Assembly (NCBI RefSeq): GCF_000004825.1
Contig: NW_008805065.1
Location: 1,054,001 to 1,118,000, forward strand
Direction: 5' to 3'
DNA: 64,000 bases
DNA from: Heterostelium album PN500
Lineage: Eukaryota; Evosea; Eumycetozoa; Acytosteliales; Acytosteliaceae
In this document: positions 14,084 through 24,631 of the stretch, in pieces
Position numbering within the stretch: the stretch's first letter is position 1
How the letters are laid out: each line of letters starts with the position of its first letter
The notes under the pieces: generated by a model
Told to the model about the DNA's origin: nothing
What the model saw: the letters and a program-made list of their open reading frames with translations, nothing else
Databases searched by the model: none
Made by a program: the position numbers and the translations under genes

Positions 14084-14440
14084 TTAAAACAAAATGTTGT
14101 TTAAAAGTAGTGGTATATTGGTTCTCATTTTGTGGATTGCTTCATTCTTGGTCCCAATAGCATCGGCCAATAAAGTAAAGAGTACTTTGGTAATAGCACT
14201 AAAGACTCGTTTTTGCTCTGAAATATCTTTCTCTATCTTGTCTATATAATAGTTAATTTGTTTGCAAACTGATTCCTTAGATGTAATTTCTCTTGTTTTA
14301 TAAACACTAAAATAAGTATAAATTGACTCGAGTGTTCTTGTTGTTGTGACAAGACACATTCGATAATCTTGGACGACACACATGTCCTCACCAGATACCT
14401 CTCTTATTAATTCTGATAATGCATTATCTATGCTAGACAT
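14084..14440 (-). CDS. Small unrecognised protein, 118 residues
   Basis: A single intronless frame from ATG at 14440. It has no homopolymer runs, is helical in character (repeating hydrophobic spacing in SIDNALSELIREV and KQINYYIDKIEKDISEQKR) and has no signal peptide or membrane segment. The balanced codon use compared with flanking spacer supports a real gene. No family is recognised; size and predicted helices would fit a small subunit of a larger complex, but that is a guess. It is convergent with the DTWD1-like gene and divergent from the ankyrin-type gene. Confidence 0.65.
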   Translation of the reverse strand: MSSIDNALSELIREVSGEDMCVVQDYRMCLVTTTRTLESIYTYFSVYKTREITSKESVCKQINYYIDKIEKDISEQKRVFSAITKVLFTLLADAIGTKNEAIHKMRTNIPLLLNNILF

Positions 14441-14756
14441 TTTTGGAAAGAAATAGATAATCGAATGACAAAGTAAAACAGGAATGAAATAATGAAATGT
14501 CTATAGACTGCTATTTATTTTGAAAGACTGCTGTTACATTATTTTAATAAAACATTCTTTCACAATATAATAATATATTTATTATTAATATTCTACTCTA
14601 TAAAATATATCTTAATGTTAATAATCCAACATTGTTGATTTATCACTTCCTTTTTTTTTTTTTAAGCATCCAAAAACAGAAATTTTTTCGAACTTAATTT
14701 TTTCCAAACATAGAGATTATGTGAATAAAAAATAAAAAAAATATTAAAATATTATA

Positions 14757-16376
14757 ATGAATAAACAAATATTTCAAAGTATATTTAATCAATCTCCTAT
14801 AAGAAAATTAGTTTTTGAAAATGTTAGATCAATACATCTTGAATTGAATAGTGGCAAATTTGGTGTTACTGTTTGTAGTTGGAAGACATTGGTTGATCGT
14901 CCCGATATGTTGGCTATCTATGGTTATTTGGATCTGTTAAAGTCTTATTTCCAACGATATAAACAACATGTCACCAATAGCTATTTAGAGAGTTCCTATG
15001 GTTTTAAGATGATGCTATTTGCAATACAACACAACAGAGTTGAGATAATAAAATATTTAGTAGAGGAATTAAAATTGGACTTGGTACCAGTTGATAGTGT
15101 CGCCAGCAAATCACATAATGATTGGATGCTAATAGCCGCTCGTACTGGAAAGCTTGACGTTATTAGATACCTTGGAGCTCTGTCGGATAAATGGAAATAC
15201 GAGCAGGCATTCGAACAGTCTCCACGATCACTTAACATTGATGTTATAAAGTACTTGAACGATAAGCTGGATACTCTCGGTGTAAACAATCAATTGAACT
15301 TTAGGAGTAACTCAAATGTTTTTGATATCGCTGCAATCTATGGCCGAATCGATATTATTGAATATTTAACAGTTAATTGCGCAAAGAGGATTCCGTGGAG
15401 TCGTATGCACTACAATGCTATCATTCATGGTCACTTTGATTTGCTCAAGTACCTGATGAATCGAGTGGATCGATATCCATTACCGGAAGACGGTGAGGAT
15501 TATTTCGATTATAACAATGGTGTAGGTTATCATGCATTGTTGGATTGTGCAGTTCGACACGATCAAATGGAGATGGCGCACTATCTCTATGACAACGGAG
15601 TTACCTCTTGCACAGAGGATTGCATTGAACATGCAGTTGAGAATGGAGATATCGAGGCTGTTAAATGGCTTTTGAGCGTCAGTGGACATGAGTGCTCTAG
15701 CTATTGTTTGGAATTGGCAGTGGAGTATGGAAATATTGAAATGATTAGATGGCTCAGGAAAAACACAACACATTCATTCCGACCTGATGATATGGATGTT
15801 GCTGCATATGTTGGTAATCTCGAGGTAATCGAATATCTTTACAGTCAGTCTATTGGTTGCTCAGGAAGAGCATTCAGCAATGCTATCCTCAGTGGAAGTT
15901 TGAAGGTTCTTCAATGGTTCATTGAAAACTATAGACATGTCTATAATTCCAATTTGTTATTAAAGAGTGATGCAGTGAAGGCCGGAAAATTACATATTGT
16001 TAGATGGCTCCATGAAAACGATTTGGGAGGTGAAATTAGTTTATACTCTTTAGATATGGCTTGTCAAAAAGGACACATCGACGTTGTACAATGGGCTCAT
16101 CAAAATACTACTTTGCAATTCAACTCTACAGCGATGGTTTCTGCTGCTTCATCTGGTCACATGAAGCTCTTACAATGGTTACACGAGAATAGAACTGAAT
16201 CATGGTCCCCATCTGTTATGGATAACTCTATAATGTTTCCGGAAATAGTTGAATGGTTACACGAGAATAGAACTGAAGGTTGTACTGTTAAAGCTTTAGA
16301 GACTTCAAAGAGTTATGGTGATTTAAGAATGATCGATTGGTTAATTATAAATAGAAAAGAATGTTTACAATCATAA
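14757..16376 (+). CDS. Divergent ankyrin-type repeat protein, dictyostelid family
   Basis: A single exon of 539 residues. From ~75 to the end it is built of ~30-residue repeats of the type AA..G.L.VI.YL, for example GKLDVIRYLGAL, GRIDIIEYL, GHFDLLKYLM, GDIEAVKWLL, GNIEMIRWLR, GHIDVVQWAHQN and GHMKLLQWLHENR. This is the large dictyostelid family of degenerate ankyrin repeat proteins with a short conserved start (here FQSIFNQSPIRKLVFENV). The block WLHENRTE occurs twice near the C-terminus (16172-16200 and 16255-16280), a recent internal repeat. Members are numerous and mostly uncharacterised; a protein-binding role is inferred from the fold. No signal peptide. Confidence 0.85.
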   Translation: MNKQIFQSIFNQSPIRKLVFENVRSIHLELNSGKFGVTVCSWKTLVDRPDMLAIYGYLDLLKSYFQRYKQHVTNSYLESSYGFKMMLFAIQHNRVEIIKYLVEELKLDLVPVDSVASKSHNDWMLIAARTGKLDVIRYLGALSDKWKYEQAFEQSPRSLNIDVIKYLNDKLDTLGVNNQLNFRSNSNVFDIAAIYGRIDIIEYLTVNCAKRIPWSRMHYNAIIHGHFDLLKYLMNRVDRYPLPEDGEDYFDYNNGVGYHALLDCAVRHDQMEMAHYLYDNGVTSCTEDCIEHAVENGDIEAVKWLLSVSGHECSSYCLELAVEYGNIEMIRWLRKNTTHSFRPDDMDVAAYVGNLEVIEYLYSQSIGCSGRAFSNAILSGSLKVLQWFIENYRHVYNSNLLLKSDAVKAGKLHIVRWLHENDLGGEISLYSLDMACQKGHIDVVQWAHQNTTLQFNSTAMVSAASSGHMKLLQWLHENRTESWSPSVMDNSIMFPEIVEWLHENRTEGCTVKALETSKSYGDLRMIDWLIINRKECLQS

Positions 16377-16519
16377 TAAAATTACAATTATTTTTGTTTT
16401 TTTACTATCAAATAGATAAAAGTAGTTTAAACTACTATTGAATATAATGATTTTTATATTAATATTTATTTATTTATTAAAATATTATCGGAGGTAGATT
16501 GTGTAAATAAAAAAAACCA

Positions 16520-16960
16520 ATGATTACACATACCCAAAGTATAGAATTTCATCTATTTTCCACCGTCTGATCTCAGCCAATATATTTAATTTGGTAGAGT
16601 CACCTTCATTTAATATGCCATCGAATTCATCAATGATAAGGACAACAAGTTTGTTATTGAATATCCAAGCGTTCCCTGCACCAAATATATCCATATGAAT
16701 TATCGAATGATATACTGAATGTAGATAGTGTTTTAAAAAATATTTGAGACCGATACTGTCACCAAACTTGAGAGGTTGAAGATATTTGACTAGTAGATTT
16801 GAATCATTGACTACATTTAGTATTCTCTGTCTGGTATGATTCTCTCTTCATTCAAGTATTTGGGAATGTTGATTGCCTAATTCTCATTTGGAAATCCGGA
16901 ATCTTTCAAAGCTTTGTTATATATATCGAGTTCAAAGTCAGTATTTAATCAATTCTCTCA
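16520..16960 (-). pseudogene. Remnant of a P-loop ATPase gene
   Basis: Reading leftwards from about 16790, a stretch of ~85 codons gives LVKYLQPLKFGDSIGLKYFL and, further on, LVVLIIDEFDGILNEGD and LAEIRRWKIDEILYFG. The hydrophobic run followed by DEFD is a Walker B motif of large ATPase proteins common in amoebae. The region to the right (to ~16960) looks like more of the same gene in disrupted form. No Walker A loop or start is seen, so the gene is broken and partial. Exact family not determined. Confidence 0.5.
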
Positions 16961-17175
16961 AAATATATGTTTATTAAAGCATACCATTCTGATTGAGAAT
17001 AATATCCATTTTTAAAACTAAAGAATTAAAGAGAAACTATTTTGCCCAAATCTAAAAATAAAAATAAACTAATATATGTTTAAAACGGATACATTTATTT
17101 TAATTTAAGAATATGTTCAAGAACAAATAAATCGATATTAGATAAAATTTTATTTACTTGTGGTTGATTATTGAT

Positions 17176-19318
17176 TCATTCAATCAAACCAGATTTGATA
17201 AATATCAATAATAAGATATAGGTTAAAATTTGTAAATATATATTGCCCGATGAAGGTAATAAGATATTCGACGAATTGATTTCTGTGTGGAAACATTGAT
17301 ATACATTTACATAGATTCCAGTAGAGGTGAGTGTGAATACAGTGCAATTGGCGATACTCTCTGCTCTGGATGCATCGAGTAAACTAAAATTGACGATTAA
17401 TTGCTTTTGGTAGATTGCATTGTTATTGTCACATGTTATTATGGGGACTGGATCGCTTTTGTTTACCAGAGTATCAAAGACATTGTTACTCACCACAATA
17501 TTGATAATACCATTCAATATCAATGATTTTGCTTTGATCTTGGGTGAATCGATTTGCAAGAGGTCATCGAGTTGAATGGTTGAATTGGAATTACTGTCCA
17601 AGGTAAGAGAAACAAGTTGAATTGGATCATCAATTGTAATCGATGTGTTGATAAGGGCTAAATCCAATAGGAACTGAGAACTCTTAATATTGATAATACT
17701 ACTATCGACTACCAAACTTGAACTAGAGTTTGATAATACATTTGATTTGATATTTATAATGGAGTGTTTACATTGAATATAAGAATTTAAATTGATAGAA
17801 ATTGGTGATTCAAATACTAGCTGAGAAGTATCTATTGAAATACTGCTTGATTGTATCTCTAATCCTTGATTAAATGTAATATTGCTATTTTGAGTAATAT
17901 TTAAAGTTGAACCCTGATAATATTTAAAAAATTGGTTAATAATTTTGGACTTAATGTAAATAACATATTTTTAATTACTTACTGATAATAATCCATTGGT
18001 TGTGGCGCCAAATATAATATTTGAATTTGTTGAATTTAATAGTAATCCATTTACAGCAAAAGACTTTGTGTCCATATTGAATACTGAATTAACAATTGAA
18101 GATGTACATAAATCCATTCTTGCTATCTCATCTTGGAACAATGCAGTACTATCTACTAATTTAAAATTTGATTTATGTAGATATGTACTATTTTTTGAGA
18201 ATTGTACTTTACTAGAAGATAAATCAAATACTCCACGCTTTCATATTTAGATTGTAGATAAAAAATTAATATTGTGTGTTTTTTTAAGAGATAAAAAACA
18301 ACTTACTTCTAAACTAACATTTGATCCATCAAAAATGTATGATGATGAAGATGTACCTTTAAAAGTGAAATCAACCTTATTAATGTAAATTGGTACACTG
18401 AGGGTGGATCCTTCTAAGTTGGCAGACAAAGAACCTCCAATTATACTGCAGTTACCAATAGATAGTTGTGAAGTTGTTAAAGTTAATTGACCAAATAGAC
18501 CATTTTGAGATTCTAAACTATCAATAGAGATTTGAGATCCAAACATTTGGAATTTCCATTGTGTCTCATTTGCAAATAGTTTCTATTGATTCAATAATAA
18601 TAATAAATTAGAAAAAATTTAAAATGATATCAAAATAAACCAAAAAACTTACTTTTATAGAAACATTTTTACCTTGAAGGAAATAAAATAGACCACCATT
18701 GGCAATCAATGATTCAATGAAGGAATTTGTCATTAATGTGAAGTAAAACTGACCACTATTTTCAAGTTTTATTATGTTTTGTGATTGTAATGCTAAAATG
18801 TTTTATAAAAAATCAATTAAAATGAATAATAAATTAAAAATGAATAATAAATGAAAATTATTCTTACATATATAAGTTGCTTTGATAGATCCTTCATTAT
18901 AAAGTTTATCGAAATTGCAATCATCAAAAATAATATCTTTTGATGACCCAGTGATTGAAATCTGTCCTTTTACAACGGATTTTTTACAACTAAATACGGT
19001 GTTGGGTTGTTTTACAGACAATGTGTTGGCTATGGTAAGATTGGCGCCAACAAGATAAAGACTGTTGGTAGGTGTAGTTGCATTATTCCAAACAGTGATA
19101 GAATCAATGGAGTTGGTATCATTGATCGAGCAAATACTACCTGGTGAACTAATGATCACTGAATCATTGCTAAGTGGTGCTACATTTTCTACCCAACTCG
19201 CAGGATCGCTAAACGTTCCTTGAAAGTTTGGTTTGAAATTTAAAGTATTTCCATTGACTTGAGCATTCAAGACAAAAAGTAAAATGAATAAAATACACAG
19301 AATTGTTATAGATTTCAT
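17176..19318 (-). CDS. Secreted, probably GPI-anchored glycoprotein (tandem paralogue 1)
   Basis: Five exons (19318-18868, 18792-18653, 18582-18307, 18237-17983, 17913-17176) give about 619 residues; every junction keeps phase. A signal peptide (ILCILFILLFVLNAQVNG) is followed by a conserved opening, FKPNFQGTFSDPASWVENVAPLSNDSVIISS, also present in the neighbour. The rest is Ser/Thr/Asn-rich with short alternating hydrophobic strands (xLxIxNSxIxG), suggesting a right-handed beta-helix, and many Asn-x-Ser/Thr sites. The C-terminus SSNILLPSSGN plus a hydrophobic tail fits a GPI-anchor signal. I do not recognise a named family. A cell-surface or matrix role is inferred from topology only. Moderately diverged paralogue of the gene at 19884-21892, same strand and same exon count. 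Confidence 0.82.
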
Positions 19319-19883
19319 TTTTAAAATATCATAATATAACTTTTAAAGTTAGATATATATATATTTAAAGTAATAATACAAATAGAATAAAATACAAATA
19401 TTAAATAAATAAATAAATAAATAAATTAAATTATAATAACATTGTTTTATTTCTCTTGAATTTTTTTGTTTGATGATCTTTTATTAATAATGTTACGGGG
19501 AATGATTTTCAAACTGTTTGGAAACAAAACAATTTGCCAAAGATTATTTGAATCCCACTCCTTTAAAAAAAATGTAAAAATTAAAAATTAGTGGGGCTCA
19601 TGTGATCATAGTGGTTTTTTTTAATTTTATTCGATTTATGGTTACAAGAGCCAGTTTTGTTTTGAGTGGGAGCTGGTGTTTAATGATTGGACAAACAATG
19701 TTGTTTTTTTTGATCACCCATTAAGAATTGTTTATTGTTGATGGAGATTCAGACAAAAGAACTTTGCAATGATCACTTTAATAAGTTGTGTGTTCACGTT
19801 ATCTTCTGTATGTGATGGAATTATTAAGAAAAATTTGGATTGTTTTAATTTAAAAGAATGTTTTTATTTTATTATTGGTTTTG
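19319..19883. other. Spacer between tandem paralogues
   Basis: 565 bases between the two secreted-protein genes. AT-rich, with a mixed-composition patch at 19590-19690 that may be the promoter of the downstream copy. No open frame or RNA seen. Confidence 0.4.
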
Positions 19884-21892
19884 TTATTGGTAAATAAAGC
19901 AAAGTAAAGCAATGATTAGAGTTAAAGTGAATGGGATTGTGGTTTGACTTGCTGATGAAATGATTGTGGGTGGATTTGTTATAGTTGGAACAAAGCAATT
20001 TCGGATGTTAATAAAGAGACCTGATTCGTTATGGAAGTGGTTAACGCAACTCTCAATAACAGAGTTGGTCATTGCATCAAAACTGAAGACCCTTATGGAT
20101 GTTTCATTTGAAAGTGTTGATAAACCATTGAACTTGATCAAAGGAATGGTGGTGTTCTTTGTCATAATGTCGGAGGCTCTGCTTACATTTGCATTATAAG
20201 TGACCAATACTGTGATATTACTCAGTATACTTGAGCCGTCTTTGACCAAAGTAATACTAGAGTAGTTACTTTCATTCATGTCGTTCGAAATGACGAATTG
20301 TAGCTGTGTACTATTATCAAGTGATAATGAATCGATTTGTACATTTCCACCTATGGAAAGTGTTGAAAAGCCTTCTAGTGTAAGTGGAGATTGAATAAAG
20401 GTAGTTTGAGATGCTAATGATACCGTGGAATTGGATCCATAGAATGGTGTATTTTGGAAAGTGAAACTACCACCTGAGATAGATAAAACAGTGGAATCTA
20501 AATTAAAAGATGTTGTTTTCTAATAGATTATTAATAAAATAAAATAATAAGGGGCTGTAATTGATTATACATACAATAGATGAACCATCTTTAATATGAA
20601 GATTTAAATTTGAATTTGTTAGATTCATTTTACTGTCTGTGTTTTGAATGGTAAAAACAGTTGAATCAATATCAAAGGTTACAAAATTCAGTACAGAACC
20701 AAAGTATGGAGCATTCAATTTAAGAGATCCACCCTTTGACACCAGACTGCTATTATGGAAGTCTATCCACGGTTTAGTTAAGTAAACATTTGAATTGATA
20801 AATTCCCAATTACTATTAACAAAGTCTGAATTACCTCTTTCCTAAAATATTTGATTTTTTAAATAAAAAGATAAATTTTAGTTTGGTTTGCTTAATTTTA
20901 AAGAATAAAAATGATATTTACAGTATTAACAAAACAATTATCAAATATATAATTTGAAGATCTTGAGACTATATGTATATCTTCGGAATCGAAATAGTCT
21001 TTGAAACGAAGTTGGGATTGTGTCGAATTTATAAGAGTTGATCTTCTGTTTGTAAAAATCTCAAAGGAAACGTTTGATTGTTGAAGGTTGTAATTGGAAG
21101 CAAGGGAATCGGTTTCACCAAAAACAATATCAGAATCGATGAAATTTATTAAAGCATCAGAGATGGTCGATTCCTTAAAGGGAAAAAAGTTAATAAACTT
21201 TAAGAGTTGAAATTGAATATTCTACTTACACCAATTAAAATATTTGTATAAATAAAATCAAGAGAGGATTGGTTTTCAATATCTAAATTTTTAATGGCAC
21301 CTGTCATTTGGGAACAATTAAGATATGAATTACCATCTGACATTGTAACAGTATCAATCGTGCCTAGAATAATGAAAGTTTTATTAATATGGATACAATA
21401 ATGTGTTTGTTTTTAACTCTTGAAACTCTTACTATTTGAGGTAACTGAAAATTGAGTATTTATTTCCAACTCTAACAATTCAAGATAACTATTAATAAGT
21501 ATACTATTTGTAATTGCACCCTCGACCATTTTGAGCTTTCCTGTGATTGAAGATGAATCTACCAATACTCTTGTTCCATTGGTTTTTAGTTTGATGGTGG
21601 AAGTTTGGACGGTTGAGTTTAAGATTTTAATTAGGTTTTCCAGCTTTAAATTATTTGTGTTTTCCAAAGTGATTGTGCTGGTCGTTATATTTTGATTGAC
21701 TATTAAACAAGTGGAGTTTATTTGCACTATCTCTGGACTATCATCTAAAGTAGGTACTTTGTTTTGTACCCAACTGTTGGGATCTTCATAGGAACCAATG
21801 AAATTTGGTTTAAACTCAATTATATCGCATGTTACTATTAAAGCTATAGATAATAATAAATATAATGAGATAAACATTTTTTTTGTAAGCAT
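19884..21892 (-). CDS. Secreted, probably GPI-anchored glycoprotein (tandem paralogue 2)
   Basis: Five exons (21892-21433, 21363-21230, 21173-20922, 20841-20575, 20519-19884) give about 582 residues. It has a signal peptide (ISLYLLLSIALIVTC) and the same opening as its neighbour, FKPNFIGSYEDPNSWVQNKVPTLDDSPEIVQ, then strand-rich repeats such as TLEGFSTLSIGGNVQIDSLSL. It ends in SSASQTTIPF followed by a hydrophobic tail, a likely GPI-attachment signal. The shared FKPNFxGxxxDPxSWV opening and equal exon number show a tandem duplication with later divergence. No enzyme motif is seen. Surface adhesion or sheath function is possible but unproven. Confidence 0.82.
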
Positions 21893-22288
21893 CTTTAAAG
21901 ATTATTTTGAAAGTAATGATTTTTAATTTCAATGATCTTTTATTTTTTCCTCAATTTTGTTGGTTTGGGTAGTTATTTTTTTTTGTCAAGATCGATCCCT
22001 CTTGATTTCGGGTGTAAAAATGGATCTTTTTTTTTAAAAAAACAAAATATCTTTTGATGGGTGTTGTGGCGAACATAAAACCCACAATGGGAATCTTTTT
22101 GTTTTTGCGATCCAACTTGATGCATAAAATGATGGGGTGAAACGTTATGTTGTTTTTGGTATAACAAAAGACATGTAAGCCAAGCTTTGTGATATTAATT
22201 AATAATAACAATGTGATTTACAAATATTTGATTGTTTTTTTTGTTTTTTAAAGTTTATACAAATATATATATATGATTTTTATTTTAT
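21893..22288. other. Spacer, no gene seen
   Basis: About 400 bases between the start of tandem paralogue 2 and the 3' end of the PP2A subunit gene. A patch of mixed composition at 21985-22150 contains no convincing coding frame. Confidence 0.35.
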
Positions 22289-24631
22289 TCAATTGGAATA
22301 AAGTGTTTGACCAAAATCTCTATCATCTTCATCGTCTTCAAATGCAGATGGATATGTGAATTGATTTCGACCACCACCAACTTGATACCATGAATGCTCC
22401 GAACCTAATCCTTCATCCATATCGTCGTCGTCGTCTTCCTCTTCAAATGTCTCCTCTGCCAGTGCCTTTTCATACTCAGCCTTTGCAAATCGATTCCAAT
22501 CGCTCATAGATGGATCGGATGTGCATATTGATTCTTTAGTTTCTTGAATGAAAAACTTTGTAGTATTAAACAAAATATTATAGAGATAACCTGATAGCTT
22601 TGAATTCTTTAGATCTATTAAAGTTATTCTCTCTGAATCTTTTGGTTTAATCATATCGATACTATAGATAAATAAATAAAAAAAAGTATATTATTAGTAA
22701 CCGTAGATCATTATCATTGATAATGCTTTAAAAGACATACATTTGACATAAAAGATCAGTGAAAACAGGTGGATCCAAATTTAGATTATCCAATCTATCC
22801 TTTTGATCATTGTAAAAGTATTCCATTTCATGGTAACTCAAGATGCCATCGCAATCGAAATCTAGACAATTGAACCAATATTCAATACTTGTGCTATTGT
22901 TTTTATCTTCTTCTGATAAAATAAACCCTATTTAAAATAATAAAATGAGTGAGTTGAATATATTTGGATATTCGATTGTGATAAACATAAACTTACAAAC
23001 AAAATTTTTATATGATAATAAATTGGTTTTGGAATCTGTGAAAATTGGGCATTCAATGATTCTGGCAATCATTTTCTCTGTTAAACTGAAATTAGAGTAT
23101 TTGGCTAGATCTTGTGCTGAAATATATAAATCGTGATCGGTATCCAATTCCCAAAATTTACAATATATAACATAAAAATGTTCGTACGAAAAATATTCGA
23201 GATGCTAAGAAAAAAGATAATGTTAGCATGCTAATTGATCAACTGGTGTGGCGATTATAATTTTAAATAATTACCTTATTAATATCCGCCTCAGCATCTA
23301 ATAAACTTAATGATTTAATAAAATTATTACTGATTAAATCACTGAGTGTAATTCTTCCTTTCTTTTTACTGATGGTGTAAAAGATACGAACTATAATGGT
23401 TTCCAAATAACGTTCTTGGAACTCTGGAGTATTCTTTAGAAACTCTAGACCAGGATGGAAATCCAGAAGAGCTAAAAAAAAAAGAACCAATTAATTAATT
23501 GTTAAAGTAATTAAACAAAAGTATATGACTACTTACTTCTTGCAAAAAATATAAAATCTTCATAAGTCAAATAGGTTGAACTTGGTGATTTTCGAAGTAA
23601 ATTAAATAAAATTTCTTCTGGTTTTCTATTATAAATATCCTTCCAGTATCTATTTATATTTACATTAGTATTAATTTAATATTTATATATTTTTTAACTT
23701 ACTTTATAAATACATCCTGAGTTATAAATTTCTCATCATTTAATGTTACAATATAATTAAATAAAAGTCTTATTATTACTCTTGGCATTGTATATAATTC
23801 TTTGATTAGAGAATCAAACTCTTCAAATGATTGTAAATATTTGGCGGGTGGTAAAGTTGGTGTTGTTTTAGTTGGAGATGTGGACAGTGATTGTTGTTGT
23901 TGTAGTTGTTGTTCGGTTGGTTTGATACTTTCAAAGCGTGTCTTTATTTTCTGTATATCGACGTCCATTTTACTACTAGAGACAGTAGGTGATTGCGGCT
24001 TATAAAAAGGAGGTATAACAAGTGAGCGTTTTGAAACTTTGCGTTCGTGTAGCTGTTCCACAGGAGTCAGCTCGTCCTGTTGCTGTGAAGTGAGATTACG
24101 TTTGAATTTGCTAGGTGAGCCTGGGCTGGAGGATGGTCCAGCTGGCTCCGATCCAGAGAGGTGAGCAACGAGCGCATCGTTGTCGTCTAGAATTATGGGG
24201 ACACATTCATCCTCCTTGGACTGATTGAATTTGGAACGGTTGCTGTCTTCGTAGATCATGTTGTCATCTGCAAATACCATATTTGTTTTCTCGTCAATGA
24301 TGCTTTGTTGTTGTTGATGTTGCTGTTGTTTCTTTGATTGTATTACTGTGGTGTTTGGTATCGAAGCAACACCGATATTTGAGGTTACAGTCATCATTGT
24401 TGTTGAATTGGTGCTGTTGTTGTTATTGTTGTTATTACTAGTATTCTTTTGTTGTTGTTGTTGTTGTTGTTGTGGTTGTGATGAAGCATTTAGCCCATTG
24501 ATGAGCTCGCCAATATAGTTGACAGTATCCTGTTTCGCAAGCCAAGTCAAGAAGAGCTCATTCAACTTGAGTTTGGCACTGATAATATTTGTATCCGTAG
24601 TTGGTTGTCTCTCTTGAAATGCATTAAACAT
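22289..24631 (-). CDS. PP2A regulatory subunit B'' (PPP2R3 type, EF-hand)
   Basis: Six exons (24631-23703, 23649-23537, 23471-23275, 23204-22997, 22927-22741, ~22661-22289) give about 668 residues. The first ~180 residues hold Gln and Asn runs. The B'' hallmark [10 protein letters not shown] appears at ~210, then [31 protein letters not shown] and [28 protein letters not shown]-hand-type loops are [16 protein letters not shown] and [17 protein letters not shown]. The C-terminus is acidic, with [21 protein letters not shown]'' subunits target the PP2A phosphatase in a Ca2+-responsive way. Exon phases all agree, which supports this model. The homopolymer-rich N-terminus is typical of dictyostelid orthologues. 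Confidence 0.92.
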
